Counted from the stretch's first letter, positions 1 to 16,100 are shown. The stretch is DNA of 64,000 nucleotides from Adineta ricciae (GCA_905250025.1 CAJNOJ010000002.1:124001-188000); one strand, 5' to 3'. Notes: generated by a model from the letters alone, not told the origin. Numbers and translations are program-made.

Positions 1-41
1 CCCTTCAACATAATTTCAATCAAAATACTTTCAAGACCTAT

Positions 42-1265
42 TCATCCTACTCGAAGCGATTCCAGCAATGGCACAGTGATCGATGCAGGTAAACAATAAC
101 TTAAAATAACTCCGAAAAACACTCCTAAACAGCATAATACACAAATCAATGGAATGGCGATCAATGGCGATAGGATTCGAATCCATTCCCAAATCAACAG
201 TACTCGATACAATTCCGGTGCATCTGCTCGACACGGTTGGCCTGATCGTGGTTGAAACAAAAATAAAGCTCCGACAGAAAAATAATAAATCACAGCAATG
301 GCACCCAAATAGTTTACGATATATTGTACAGCGTAATAGCGAATGTAAATTTGTCGCCCACGGTTCAATCGCAGGCATAACTGACTAATAGTTAAATTTA
401 CTATATGAATAATGGTGGTGCAACCGAAGAGAATTAAACCAACAAACGCATATGACTTCAACGGTGATCTCAGATACAGATCTTCGCTGTTATTGTATAT
501 ACATGTTGATTGTTCGACGCCTTTCATGGCTGTTGTCACTGTTCCGATGTAGGTTAAATTGATAGCAAGGACGAAAACAAGGATAAAGCATTCGACAATG
601 AATGAACGTCGAACTGGTAGTTCGGGTTTGGTCGGTGGAATGAGGATGAGTAGCCATGTACTCAAACAAACAATACCAAGACAAAAACGTATCGATTCAC
701 AATCAGTAATCGCATTTGCTCCTGGCGAAAATGAGTATCCGGTTCCAACACATACAGGAATGAGTTTGAAAAACACGAAAAAGCCTCGTAAAGCCGAAGC
801 ACTCCGCAATTGTGCAAGTTTTTCTTCTTCACTTAAGCTCGAATTTCTCGGAGTTACATTCCGAATGAAAAGAAGAAGAATAATTGTTAAATCAATAAAA
901 TAAAATATTAATAAGCATATCGATGTTATAGCCAAACGATTTGACATTTGACAGGCATGTTTGCTTGTTGTTAAACCAATCAATAGAAGTGTAATGTCAA
1001 TAATACGATAGAATAAATGAAGTGAACTTCCAGATAATAACCGATCAACTTTGGTAAATGTGTTAATCCATGTTGAATCCTCAGTTTCTGGAAGTGATGG
1101 TGATGATAATTGTGTTGTGATAGGAATAGCAGATGAGGTACTAGTCGGGGTCACACGATTTTCACCAGCACGGTCCGCATTTGGGTGGTAAACAGTTGTG
1201 AAATGTGAGAGAATACGGTTGACGCCACCGCCTGACCCGCCACTATCGATGGGCGCTGTCGACAT
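42..1265 (-). CDS. Multi-pass membrane protein, possibly a membrane RING-type E3 ligase missing its RING exon
   Basis: One long open exon of 407 codons starts at the ATG at 1263-1265. The first ~70 residues are polar (Ser/Thr/Pro rich). After them come roughly seven or eight hydrophobic segments: residues ~85-105 and ~115-135, then after a charged SEEEKLAQLRSASALRG stretch, more at ~160-175, 190-210, 220-245, 270-295, 315-335 and 355-390. The open frame ends LLESLRVG-stop at 42, but CTTCGA|gtagga at 46-51 is a good splice donor, so the true coding exon may stop at 51 and continue past the left edge. The layout (polar N-terminus, several TM helices, then a missing C-terminus) recalls plant and protist At1g63170-like membrane RING E3 ligases. 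That is inference, because no RING is visible. It could equally be an unrelated membrane protein. Confidence 0.6.
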   Translation of the reverse strand: MSTAPIDSGGSGGGVNRILSHFTTVYHPNADRAGENRVTPTSTSSAIPITTQLSSPSLPETEDSTWINTFTKVDRLLSGSSLHLFYRIIDITLLLIGLTTSKHACQMSNRLAITSICLLIFYFIDLTIILLLFIRNVTPRNSSLSEEEKLAQLRSASALRGFFVFFKLIPVCVGTGYSFSPGANAITDCESIRFCLGIVCLSTWLLILIPPTKPELPVRRSFIVECFILVFVLAINLTYIGTVTTAMKGVEQSTCIYNNSEDLYLRSPLKSYAFVGLILFGCTTIIHIVNLTISQLCLRLNRGRQIYIRYYAVQYIVNYLGAIAVIYYFSVGALFLFQPRSGQPCRADAPELYRVLLIWEWIRILSPLIAIPLICVLCCLGVFFGVILSYCLPASITVPLLESLRVG

Positions 1266-3557
1266 TTGTTATACTTATTACAGATGATAATCGAACGAAG
1301 AATGCGAAATAGCTAATAAGAGAAAAAAGTGCGAAAAATGTAAATAAATAAATGGTAGATTCTATTTGATTTCACGCTCATGCGAGTATTTATTGGCCAA
1401 TTGATTATATGAAGAAGAAAGCACTAGATATTAATCGTTTGTTTTCATTTTGCCACGAAATACAATGCGAAAAAAAGCAAAACAGAGTGCTCACTATCTT
1501 CTAAATGGATAAATATAACTTCTTTTCTACGTATTACATCACTATTATTGTTTTATTTTGTACCCAACAATACGAAGAGTGAGGTGATTCACCGAAACTA
1601 TCTAGTCACACATCTTCTTAATTGTTTTTTTGTCTTAGAAGAATGTTAAACGTACTTCAATTTATATTGTTTGTGACTTGTGAAATAAAAAGGTGAAAAT
1701 GCGTTGCATTTTATATTGAAGTAACAGTTGAGGAAGAAAATAGAAAAAAAATATATCGGAACGGAAGCTGAGAAATGCAAATGCTAATAGGCGTTTGTAC
1801 TGTACCAATCACGTGAGTAGAAAAGAGGGCATTGGTGTCGTCATTTAATGTTTATTCAAACAAGATGAGCACGTGTAGTTCATTTTCATTCGATTTTGAT
1901 TCAGAAACTCGGATAAGTGCTACGATAGTTTGAGTATCATTATCAATGAAAAGCAAAGATATGTGAAAACATTTCGTTATTTATAGCGCTGTCTGTTCAA
2001 TGTGAGTACTTTTTCTCTCATTGACAGAGGTAATTTATTAACCTTATGTCTTATCAATATTCATTTACCAAATAAATGTAAGTTAATAAACAACGAACGA
2101 TGAAATTGCTCGTGGAGAACATGCGGCAAACATAGACTAATAATTGAAGTGTTTTCATCTGTTCATGTATGCGTGCAGATGGATGCTGAATCCAATGTAA
2201 TGACGATCCCTTTCAAAAGGACGCCGTGACACATTTTTAAGTTCGATTTTATTACTCGCGAGATATCCTTCTGGATATCATGCGTATGTCACATTTGGGC
2301 AAGCAAATATGTGAGACATGGGACGAGAGATATGTTAGACAGATATTTTAACAATGGTTTTCTTATCAGCATATGGCAATATTCTATAATTATACATTCA
2401 GAATTCAAAGTAATTTTATCAACAGTGCGACGAACACGATGAAATTATCATTCATCGAGGAATTATTTATAGAAACATATTCAATAGAAGCCTGCTCGAA
2501 TTATGTTTAGCCACATACAATAAGAATACCCATGTTTTCGAAAAACTAAAACAGTAAGAATAGTGTGGATATGTTGACAAATGCGACGAGCGAACTTCGA
2601 ACACAATGTGGTGAATTTTTCTACATGAATAACTACGATGAGGAAGAAGTGTTTATGATGAAAATGATCTTTGGTTCCAATTCGTAACAGTCATCGAGCA
2701 TTGATATAAATTTGTCGTTCTCCAACATTCATATCATAACGTCAGTCATTCACTTGGTGATCCTTTGAAATTATGCAACTATATGAACTGCAGTCATTTC
2801 GCTATCAATGTTTAATCATGGGCTTCAATAGACGAGAAAAGTGACGTAAAACTGAGATGCACTTCTCTGGATCTTTTCACCTCTGCAGCTTATTCAATTT
2901 AATGGCTCGTATCCTCGAACCGAATTCCATCGACGTAGTAAAGAATACTGCCTTATTTACTTAAAATAGGTGCAATCAGGTGCTATAATTCAATGATATT
3001 TTCTTTATTTATTCTTCGTTTAAGCCTCATTTGTATTTTGATGAGTTAATACAGAGAACTAACACCCTAGATGTGCCATCAATTTACCAAATAAATGTTA
3101 CTACCTCCTGTTAACGTACAGAAACAACTCATATGTACTGAGACCGAATAATGATTCGACTGTGTATGTTACCAGTATCCTACACAGAACATGTTTTGCA
3201 AATTATTAGTATTTTTTCCGTTATAAACTGCGAAATATAGTTCGTTCCACACATTTTATTTCATTCGTTATTTTTTCTCAAATCTAGAGGTCATTAAAGT
3301 ACTTGCAGAATACGATTGGTTGATAGTTTTCTTCTATCGATAGATGCTTCTATACCACAAGAAGGCAACTTGCTCGTAATATCTGAAACAAGATTCAATC
3401 GTTCGGACACTTTTTACAGAAGTTTTTCGCTGGATTAATATAAAGAATGTGCTCATTGAGAGCTTGTTGCTCTCGAAAATATTGTCGCCGTGCGATATAT
3501 GTGAACAAGGTGGTGTACGAATGATAATTTTGATTATAATCATTTTGATTTATTTCT
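1266..3557. other. Intergenic, 2.3 kb, no gene seen
   Basis: This is the upstream region of the membrane-protein gene (-) and the downstream region of the BAF-like gene (-). It is AT-rich with stops in all frames and no run of codons flanked by plausible splice sites. I see no repeat array or RNA gene. TAAAGAAATAAA just below 3560 supplies the stop and polyadenylation signal of the BAF-like gene on the minus strand. Confidence 0.6.
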
Positions 3558-6012
3558 TTAGAAAAACGATTTGATTCGATGTGAAAATGATTGAATCTTA
3601 CTTTGATTTGATGGTGTTTGTTTAGCTAAGGTAAAGTGACGATTTTTATATTGCCTGATGAGCTTTTCATGGGAAATGTTATTCCAAAGAGCCAAACATG
3701 GCGACGGAGATGATAGGCGCACAGTTGGTTGACGTTTTAGATGAGATACACCAGAATGTGTCTCGTGTCTACTACAATCGTTTGAAGAATGAGTCGGCAT
3801 CGGAGGATTTTCTTCTAAGGATTGGGCTCCCATTATCCGTTCTGTGGAGTGCAATTGAGTTTTGGCACGAGGTGTTATCGTGGAGTCATCGCTATATAAA
3901 ATAGGTCATGGAATGTATGTGTTGGAATCAAATAGAATTTTACCATTGAATCACTTTTTCGTGATGGAATGGAGGAGAAGTGGTGGAAGAACTAAAGAAA
4001 TGTTCATTCTGAATATCAAAGTTTGGTGGCCTGACAGGAAGACTGACATCTCGTTGATTTCACGAGTAGACTCATACAATGTTGAAATGTTATCAGAATT
4101 GGAAAGTTTACTGGCTTCGTTTTCGTCAAAACGAACAGTGTGAGGTGAATGCAATGGCTGTTCATTTGAAAGTGATGCTAAAACAAACACCATTATTGAA
4201 TTTATAGTCAGTTCAGACGTATAAAAGCTTTACAGAGTGTTGACAGAGACTTTCCTTCTTTCGTTGGAATCATATCCAATGTTTCGAAAGATAAATTTGC
4301 CGGTAAAGTCGGTTGTTGAATAGCTGGTCTCGTTGGCGAATCGTTGATGAATGAAACACTCTTTGATGGCGTCGTAGTTCGTGAGATCACAATAGATCGC
4401 TTTGAATGAAGACTTTCGTGAGCGACAACATTTGTTTGTTTTTGAAAGTTTTCATCAGTTGACATAGGAGTGACAGTAGTAAACGAAGTTTGATCTGGAA
4501 ACAGAAGAAGAAGAAAGATTTATCGGTCAGTCGTTTGTTTGGAAATAGTTGAAACACTTGTATCGTTGGGCGATTTTGAATAATCACTAGAAAATACATC
4601 TGGATACTCGATTGTGTCGTTATTTCCAAGTTGCTTTTTGAGGGTTGGAGAATTCGACGCTGACGACGTCTGACGCGAGTTCGGCGTAACGTTCTTCTTT
4701 GCACTACTTTCATGTTTAGACGATGCAATAGCTGATTTTCGGATAAAACGTATTAGACAATTCTACGAGATTTGAATTAGTTTTAAAGAACCTGGAGATT
4801 GAGAAGATGTGTCCTGCTGATTGTTTGGCAATATCTGTAAGGGTGGTGATGAAGAAGATAATAAATAGGATGGTTTGGTAGTTGAATTACTTCCACTGCG
4901 TTTAGTATTCGGTGGTGTCTCATGTGATATTGATGACAGATCAGAATCAATTCCGTAATTCGTAGCATTCTCAATCCAATCGGACTCTGATAAATGTATT
5001 CTCTTAAATCGACTGTTTTGTATTTTCTGTCCTTTCATCAGATCTAAAAGATTGTCACCACCAAGAGTCGATTTCATGTTCAAGCGTATATCATTATTAA
5101 TCGATAAGATATTATCGGATTCTTCGTTCATTACTTTATTACCGTCATGAACTGATGGAGAATCCGGCTTTTTCTCTATAGATTTCATGAAAGTATTTCT
5201 TTTTGACAAACAAGAAAGTCAAAGGGAATTATTTACTGGTCGTGTTATTCTTCGTAAATACTGAGTCCGATTCATCTGAGTCTTGTTTGACAGCGTCAGG
5301 AATCTTTTCAGAGCTATCGACAACTCGTATTGCACCCTAGAAAGGAAATATAGGAAAGTACGCCAAGCGTGATCGTTTATTAATAGTTCATAGATACTTT
5401 ATTTGAATCAATATTGTTTGACAAAGTCCGTGGGGAATGACTCGGTTGGTTCTTTAGAATTTTCTCTGTTAATAAAATGGAAATATTTTGCTATATAAAA
5501 AACACACACATACTTAGATTTGGTTTCTGCTCTATTGGCGAATTGTCCTCTTGAAGTAATGAATGATCGATCTTCGTGTTTATCTCTTCTTCATCATCAT
5601 CATCTGATTTTTTACTTTTAAATCTTTTATTTTTGTGTCCTTTTCTCGGACAACAGATTGGCATTAAGCCCGTATTCACTTCCCGAACGTCTCCCAATTT
5701 CGAACTAATTCCACATGTTGTCATTTTCGCCTGATATGACGTAAAACCGATTTCATCTTGTAACCATTGTTTAAATCGCTGAGCATTCTTCATCGAACGA
5801 TATTTCGCATAGAGTGCCGAAAGGTTATAGATTCCCGATCGATTTAAAAGACGTTCATTCATTTTTCCGATTCCTGGTACACACGTTAGTGAGGTATGTT
5901 CAACGCAAAAGATGAAACAACGATGTTTATTCGTTCGGATTTGTAATGGCTGATGAACAGTTGTTTCAATCGAATTGAGACATGGATGAAATTTCGGTTT
6001 TGTTGAAATCAT
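3558..6012 (-). CDS. BAF-like domain protein with a long Ser/Thr-rich tail
   Basis: Nine exons join in frame to 663 aa: 6012-5514, 5465-5398, 5336-5237, 5175-4792, 4731-4558, 4494-4234, 4177-4112, 4049-3944 and 3891-3558; all introns are 38-70 bp except one near 48. Residues ~45-110 match barrier-to-autointegration factor. They carry the helix-hairpin-helix core VPGIGKMNERLLNRSGI, then FKQWLQDEIGFTSYQAKMTT, which corresponds to the BAF FREWLKD...QSRDC region. Human BAF is only 89 aa; here the domain is followed by ~550 residues of low-complexity S/T/N-rich, partly acidic sequence with a basic KGHKNKRFKSKKSDDDDEEE patch that may be a nuclear signal. I chose the ATG at 6012 because a 3' splice acceptor (attttcctag, ending 6020) precedes it; an upstream in-frame ATG lies at 6075. 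BAF binds dsDNA and links chromatin to the lamina; that role is not shown for this extended form. Confidence 0.72.
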
Positions 6013-6156
6013 CAAGAAACTAGGAAAATAACGAAACCAAACGATCGATTTCGAAAAATGAATACATAGCAACATATTGATTCTATTCTCATTCTAGATT
6101 AAATAGTGCGATTTGTTCTGAATAAAGTCAAAATTCGAATAATTGGACATTTTCCA

Positions 6157-7863
6157 ATGTTACATTGTTTTCTTCTCCGTCATCTTCGATATTCAACACC
6201 GAAACCTCTTTCTTCGTTTCGACGATCTCATTCATTATACCCGCTAACCATCCGTGAGATCTTCGAACAAAAACCACTCAACCAATCGGTAAATCTCACC
6301 GGTTATCTGCTCAATATTCGAAAGCAGAAAACTCATTATTTCCTCGATCTATTCGATGGCTCGTTAACGAACAATCAAAAACACTTACAAGTCGTTGCAC
6401 CATTAAATGCTCACCCAAGCTTACCTCATCTCACCTACGGCTGTTCTGTAAACATTCAAGGAAAGCTTATTCCAAGTGATCATCCGAAACAAGAGTATGA
6501 ATTCATCGCTGAGCAAATCAAGTTAATTAACTCGTGCGATGCATCGAACTATCCATTCAAACCAAAATCTAACGAAACACTCGTCACATTACGTCAAGAT
6601 GAACATCTCCGTTTGCGTTCAAAACTTAGCCAAGCTATTTTTCGTTTACGAAGTCAATTGATGTACAGTATACATGAGTATTTTCAAGAACAGAGATTTA
6701 TACAGATTCAAACACCGTGTTTAACTCGAAATGACTGTGAGGGTGGCGGAGAAACCTTTCGTATTCAACCGTACAAATCAAGAACAACGGGAAAAGACAA
6801 GGAATATTTCGATACGCAAGTTTATTTAACTGTTTCAGGACAATTACATCTTGAAACAGCAGCTAAGTAAGATTTTGCTAAACTGTCTTTCTCAAAAGAG
6901 ATTTTCATTGTTTTTTATTAGTGGCTTTGGTCGTGTTTACACATTGAATCCAACATTTCGTGCAGATAAGAACTTCAGTCGATTTCATCTCGCCGAATTT
7001 TGGATGTTAGAAGTCGAAGTTGCAGGTAGCATTACTGCATTATTTTCATCAATTATCTGAGATAGTTCATGTATCTGACAAGAAATGTCAGCAGTTTTGG
7101 TGATAAAAAGTTAATTAAGGTTTTCAAACACATTGTAGCGCCCTCTGTTGACAATGAACACAATCTGATTAATGAGAAAACCGTTGCCTCGTGTAGAAAA
7201 TTCAATTTCTTTACTTTTCTTTTTCTCTTTCTAGGTCTAACCCAACTCGATAAACTTCTTGATATATATGTTCATCTTTTACGTACTGTTGCTGGTCAAG
7301 TTCATAAGAAATGTTCGGAAGAATACAAACATCTATTGACACACAACATTCAACCGAAATATCTCGAACAACTCCTCAATCAGACCGAATTTCCGCGAAT
7401 AACCTACCAACAAGCTGTAGAATATCTACGAAAAAGTGCTGATTTCCATCAATTTTCCGACAATGATGATTTCACTCGTGCACATGAACATTATCTATGT
7501 GAAACAGTGATGAATAACCAAGCGTTTTTCATCATTAACTATCCGAAAAAGCTGAAACCATTCTATATGTTAGTGAACGAAGACGAATCGACCGTTGCCA
7601 ACTTTGACTTCATTTTTCCATCCATTGGTGAACTATCCGGTGGAAGTCTTCGAGAGCATCGTTACGAACAGTTTAAACTATGTTTAGATGAACTAGATAT
7701 CACACGTGATCTACAATGGTATCTGGATTTGAGACGATTCGGAGGTTTACCAACCGGTGGTTTTGGTTTAGGTATCGAAAGATTTCTAATGGCTCTTACT
7801 GGTATTGATAATGTTCGAGATGTGATTTTGTTTCCTCGTTATTATCGACATTGTGATGCATAA
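6157..7863 (+). CDS. NARS2: Asparaginyl-tRNA synthetase, mitochondrial
   Basis: Three exons, 6157-6866, 6922-7025 and 7235-7863, encode a class IIb aminoacyl-tRNA synthetase of about 480 aa. The first ~30 residues ([16 protein letters not shown]...) are basic and hydroxylated, as expected for a mitochondrial presequence. Next comes an OB-fold anticodon-binding domain, residues ~35-140. The catalytic domain has motif 2 as [17 protein letters not shown] and motif 3 as [21 protein letters not shown] and [10 protein letters not shown] are typical of AsnRS, and the length and order match NARS2. It charges mitochondrial tRNA-Asn. An acceptor (attctcattctag, ~6096) upstream of the ATG may receive a spliced leader. 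The start is divergent from the BAF-like gene, with ~145 bp shared. The next gene begins only 65 bp after the stop. Confidence 0.93.
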
Positions 7864-7882
7864 AGATTGATCGAATTGCGGC

Positions 7883-7900
7883 TTGTTTGTTCTTTTTCAG
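7883..7900 (+). other. Candidate trans-splice acceptor between NARS2 and HP1-like gene
   Basis: A pyrimidine-rich tract ending in CAG (ttgtttgttctttttcag, AG at 7899-7900) lies 37 bp after the NARS2 stop and 28 bp before the HP1 ATG. There is no room for an independent promoter plus a 3' UTR, so spliced-leader addition to a polycistronic RNA is the simplest reading. This is inference. Confidence 0.5.
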
Positions 7901-7928
7901 ATAGTTATTTCGAGAAATACGAAGTGAA

Positions 7929-9219
7929 ATGGGCAAGTTATCATCGAAAAAACGTGGACGGGTAAATAGATATAAGAACAATGTTAACAAAAACTCCGAA
8001 CACGAATACCAAGTCGAAGCAATCGTGGACAAACGTGTTCATGGAAAAAAAATCGAATATCTTTTAAAATGGCAAGGTTACTCAAGTACAGATAATACCG
8101 TAAGAGTTCCGACGAAAACTGATATCGTTTCGCATTTAGAATAAAGTTTATTTACAAGACAAGTATCTCGAATTAAGGTTCGGAGTAGTTCGTAACTGAT
8201 GTGCTGCTTGTCTGTCATGGAAAAACGAGATTAGTTGATTAACTTTAGAGTAGATATTAGTGTTTAGAGTAGAAAAAAGAACAATTAGAAATGTAATTTT
8301 GTATGTTTAGTGGGAAGATGTCAGTCGTTTGAACTGTCCAGATTTAATACGGGAATTCGAAGAGCGATCAAAAGTCAAGAATAATCAACGAAAATCATCT
8401 CCACGAAAACGATCAACATCAACCAAAGCTAAGAATACAAATATGCATGAAACTGATGAAGATTATCGAAGCGATACAGATCAATCGATGGATACAGAGA
8501 ATGATGTTGAATCGACTGGAAATTACGAAGATACTCGAATGGCTACACGTAACAGTCCACGGAAAAAAGTCAATACTGACAGTTCAATGGAGGATTCATC
8601 ATCATCATCTCGCCGCCATTCTAGTCGGAAAACTGCCGATCAAACCAAAACTCGTATAACAACAATGTGTAAGTATTCTTCGACAGCCGAACATGTTCAA
8701 TGTAATCTTCGTTTGATTATAGATCAAAGTACAGACAACAACAATGATGAAGTTGATAATGTTATAGAAGAAATAGTTCCACCAAGTCCAAAGCGAAAGA
8801 AAACATCGAATGAAAAACCGATATTAGTTCTTGAGGAGACGAAGTTTCCAAATGAAATTGCTTCTCCTCAAAAGACACCAACGAGAGAATGCAATGTGAG
8901 TGAGCCGACAACAATTAATCTCTGTCTTCACATCTCGCCAAGTTCAAGCTCATCGATTTCGGTAGCATTGAATGATAATGATAACAATAACAATCCCAGT
9001 GGCAAAGTTTCTACAAATATTCAAACATCGGAACAGGACATCGATGAAAGTGATCGAGTGGATAAGATTGAAGCTGTTCGTTATGCTCGCGATGAAATCG
9101 CCTTCCGCATCAAATTAATCAACGAAAATCGTTCGCAATGGATCTCAGCTCGAGTAGCCAATCGAAAATATCCTCAAGCAATCATTGCCTTCTGGGAAAA
9201 TCATGTCCAATTCATCTAA
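7929..9219 (+). CDS. HP1-like chromodomain protein
   Basis: Exons 7929-8099, 8311-8668 and 8723-9219 encode 341 aa. The chromodomain spans residues ~26-80: EYQVEAIVDKRVHGKKIEYL, then LLKWQGYSSTDNT|WEDVSRLNCPDLIREFEE. The three aromatic-cage positions for methyl-lysine (Tyr in EYQVE, Trp and Tyr in KWQGY) are all present. The last ~60 residues (EAVRYARDEIAFRIK, then KYPQAIIAFWENH) look like a divergent chromoshadow domain, which in HP1 dimerises and recruits partners. The hinge between them is unusually long (~200 aa, Ser/Asp/Lys rich, with a basic KRKKT patch); typical HP1 is about 200 aa in total. The 54-bp intron at 8669-8722 is a multiple of three and lacks stops, so retaining it would insert 18 residues without a frameshift. 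It is expected to bind H3K9me in heterochromatin. Confidence 0.88.
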
Positions 9220-9440
9220 ATTCAACACTACCTTTCTGTTTCTTCACGTGCGTGTGTTTGTGTGTAGATATGCGTTTATGTAAACCAGGTATAATTGGAA
9301 GAAAACCCAACTGAACATGTACTACGTTTTTTTTGTTTCTGCTCGTTTAAGATTTTATTGTTAGCGTATAAAATTCGAATTCGTTACATCTTATTGTTTA
9401 TTCGAAGAAAAAAAGATAAAAGGAGAATAGTAGTGAGTGT

Positions 9441-9459
9441 TTCGATGTTTTCGTTTCAG
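9441..9459 (+). other. Candidate trans-splice acceptor directly before the NVL start codon
   Basis: The sequence ttcgatgttttcgtttcag ends immediately before the ATG at 9460. If used for spliced-leader addition, NVL would have essentially no 5' UTR beyond the leader. The HP1 stop is 240 bp upstream, with no clear AATAAA between. Confidence 0.45.
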
Positions 9460-12846
<3,387 letters not shown>

Positions 12847-13199
12847 ATTCTAAGTGTAATTTTTCTTTTTTCTATTAAAAAAACGAAGAGAAATAAAACA
12901 AGAGAAAAATATTGATATGCAACGAACACACAAACACACAAAGAAGAAAAAGAAAAGAAAATGAAAAATAGGAGAGATACGTCAACCGGTCAAATCAAAG
13001 AGAAGACAAAACCACAAAGAATTAAAATAATTTATTTGATGTTAATTTTATCAGACGTACTCTTTCCGAATTGTAATAGATGAATCAAGTGAAACCGAAA
13101 TTATATCTTCTATCTGACAGAAACTATTGTCTGTCATACAAAAAAAGAGTTTTTGTTTCTGGTTTTTTCTCTGTTTCTGGACGGAATATATGAATTGTA
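12847..13199. other. Convergent intergenic spacer
   Basis: 353 bp lie between the stops of NVL (+) and the calcium channel (-). The sequence is A-rich, with AATAAA at about 12893 for NVL. No gene is seen. Confidence 0.6.
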
Positions 13200-16100
13200 T
13201 TAGCGGTCATCTGGATTGACCGTACTAACACTCGGAGTTTCGCCATCGTCAGTATCATCAATAACACGTATAAGACGTTTTGGTTGAGCTCTTAATACCG
13301 AGGGTGAGAATGGTGGCTGTTGTTGGGAATTGGTTGTATTGCGTTTATAAGTTGGCGACAGATGTGTTGATTGTTCCGTAGATGCTTTTCTTTCTTGAGG
13401 TTTTCGCGGACGTGATGGGACAGTATTTGAACGACGATGTGACATACTTTCTGTATTGATTTGGTCATCTAGTGGAATCGATTCTTCTTCACGATCTGAT
13501 GGTGGTGATTTATCAATTTGTAGCAGTAGAAAACGTGATGTCGAACCAACGACTGAAGCAACAGATGAACCCTTAACGACTTCAATTGGTTTAGCTACAA
13601 AGCAAACATTCTTCATTGTTTTGGGAAAACAGAACTTGGATACGTACATTTTTGTCGACGCACTACGGGTGATGCCATCGAATGGAAGGTAAAATTTGGC
13701 GGGAGAGACAATTGTTTCGTTAACGGAAAAGTTTGAGTATTCGTATCATTTAGGAACTGTGAAAGAACTCTCATATGATCGATTCTATATAACAACTGAT
13801 CGAATTACTTACATCGAGTTCTTTATCATCTAGAAGAGACTGATGAAGATAATTTCGATCTTGTGCATCGGCTTCTAATTGTCTTTCAATTTCTTCATCG
13901 ATTTCTGCATCATCGGCCATCATACGATTGGATTCCTATTCAAATGAGCAAAATCAAAATACACGTATCACACAAAATCCTTCTCATTTACATCGAGTTT
14001 CTTCATGAGAACAGCCACGACAACATTGACAAGCACAAATTGAGCCATAAGAACGAAAATGACAAAATAAACTGGAGCTACAGCAGTTACAAATTGATTT
14101 TTAACGCCGTGAGGTGAATCATCTTGACGTAAAGCATCCTATTCAATAAATCGGTCTTCCAATAAACAAGTTCTTTTGAGAAATCGTCTTACCTTCATAA
14201 TTCCATTCCAATTATCACCAGTTGCAATTCGAAATAATGTTAAAAAAGCCATGCCAAAATCTTTGAAATGCGCATGTTTATCTAGACCAGCACATGGACG
14301 TTCTTCGCTACATTCTAGTTTTCCAAATAACTCAACTCCAAGAGCAGCAAATATGAAGAACAGAAGAAAAAATAGAAGACCCTAAATTATCCACTGAACA
14401 TGATTCTTATTGACAATTACGATTCCCTTACCAGATTTCCCACTTGTGGAAGAGCTTGAATAACTGTGTCTAATAATGCTCGGATTCCCTTTGCCATTTT
14501 GAGCAATTTTAGAACTAAATCGTAAGTAAGAGATGAGGATGATGTTGAATTTAAAAAAGACATTACCTCGAGCAATTCGGAGAACTCGCATCACACGAAT
14601 CAATGTTGGATTGATTGGAAGTACTTGTCCACTTTTCATTTTTTCCATGACAATACCAGCGATTGACAAAATAACAATCATTGTATCTAACTGATTCCAT
14701 CTACAGAGCGAATAATGCATTTGAAATTCAATCAAAAAGTAATTTACTTGTCTTTAAAATATCGTAATGGTCCTAGCGCGATTACTTTGGATATTGATTC
14801 CAATATGAACACACTCGTAAACACATAATTACAATAATCAAGTGCCAAGTCAAAAACCTAAAGGCACCTACAGAAAGCTTTTTTTGGAAAAATGTCTTCT
14901 TACCGGCGGCATTAAGTAAAATTCTAATGACATGGTAACAACGTTGAGACCGATGACAGCCGCAATGATCAAATCGAAATATTTACTATTACATATATCA
15001 TGTAATCGTCTTCTCCATGGAGAAAAATGTGCATAGTACGGCACTTCGCGCATTCGTCGTCGTTTACGTTCGATTTTCTTCGCGCGTTTCGCTGTCCGAC
15101 GCGCTTTCTCTTCTCGCTCTTGTTCGGCACGGCACTTATGAAAGTTTTCTACCACAACACCAACGAACATGTTCAACACAAAAAAGCCCACAAGTAATAA
15201 AAATGATATAAAATATATTAATTTAGCTTCATTATAATTTCTTATTGGTTGCATATCAACATCAACAGCATCGATGCCATTGTACATTATCTGTACCCAA
15301 CCATCACGAGATGCTAAGACGAATAAGGCGAGTAATGCCTATGAAGAAAGTGGAAGAGATGATTGGGTGAAAAGCACAGAGGAGTTTTACTTGGCCTAAA
15401 TTATCGAAATTGTATTGTTGATTCTTCCAACGATGATCTGGGGTATCTTCACATTGTTGCCGTGTTGTCACATTGCGAACGTATGGGCCTTCACAATAAT
15501 AGAATTTTCCCTTGAAGAGCTACGAGAAAACAGCAGAGAACTGAGAAAATCGTTAAAAATAGTAAAGATTGAAAGTACCTGTACACCAAGAATGCCGAAA
15601 ATGATAAAAAATGTACAACAAATAACCACAATATGACCGATAGGTCTCAACGATGACATTAAGGTTTGTACGACCAGTTTCAAGCCTGGTGCTCGACTGA
15701 TTACTAAAGAAAAGCCACATCGTTCATGACCAATTTATTTTGTTCTTCTATCTTCTTACCTCTCAGTGGTCTTAATGTTCTTAGTAGACGAAACACGCGT
15801 AACATACTAAATATACGCGTTGTCGCATCAGACTCTGCACCTACCGACGGTCCGCCTCCTCGATGCATTGTCAAAAGATCGACTATAGATATAACAACAA
15901 GTGATCCATCCATAACATTCCATCCTGTATGTAAATAGGTTTGTGGTCCACAGATAAGTCCACTAGCAATGATTTTTATAATCATCTCAACGCTAAATAT
16001 GACAGTGAAGATATAATTGGTCATATTCAGAAATTGACGTTCCTAAAAAATCAATTCAACTGATGAATGCTCGATGGACAATGAAAGTCGAAACATACAG

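Noticed and set aside
3698..4143. Plus-strand open frames opposite the BAF-like gene 3' exons
   Set aside because: No family features, and the minus strand gives in-phase exons with 50-62-bp introns and a terminal AATAAA.
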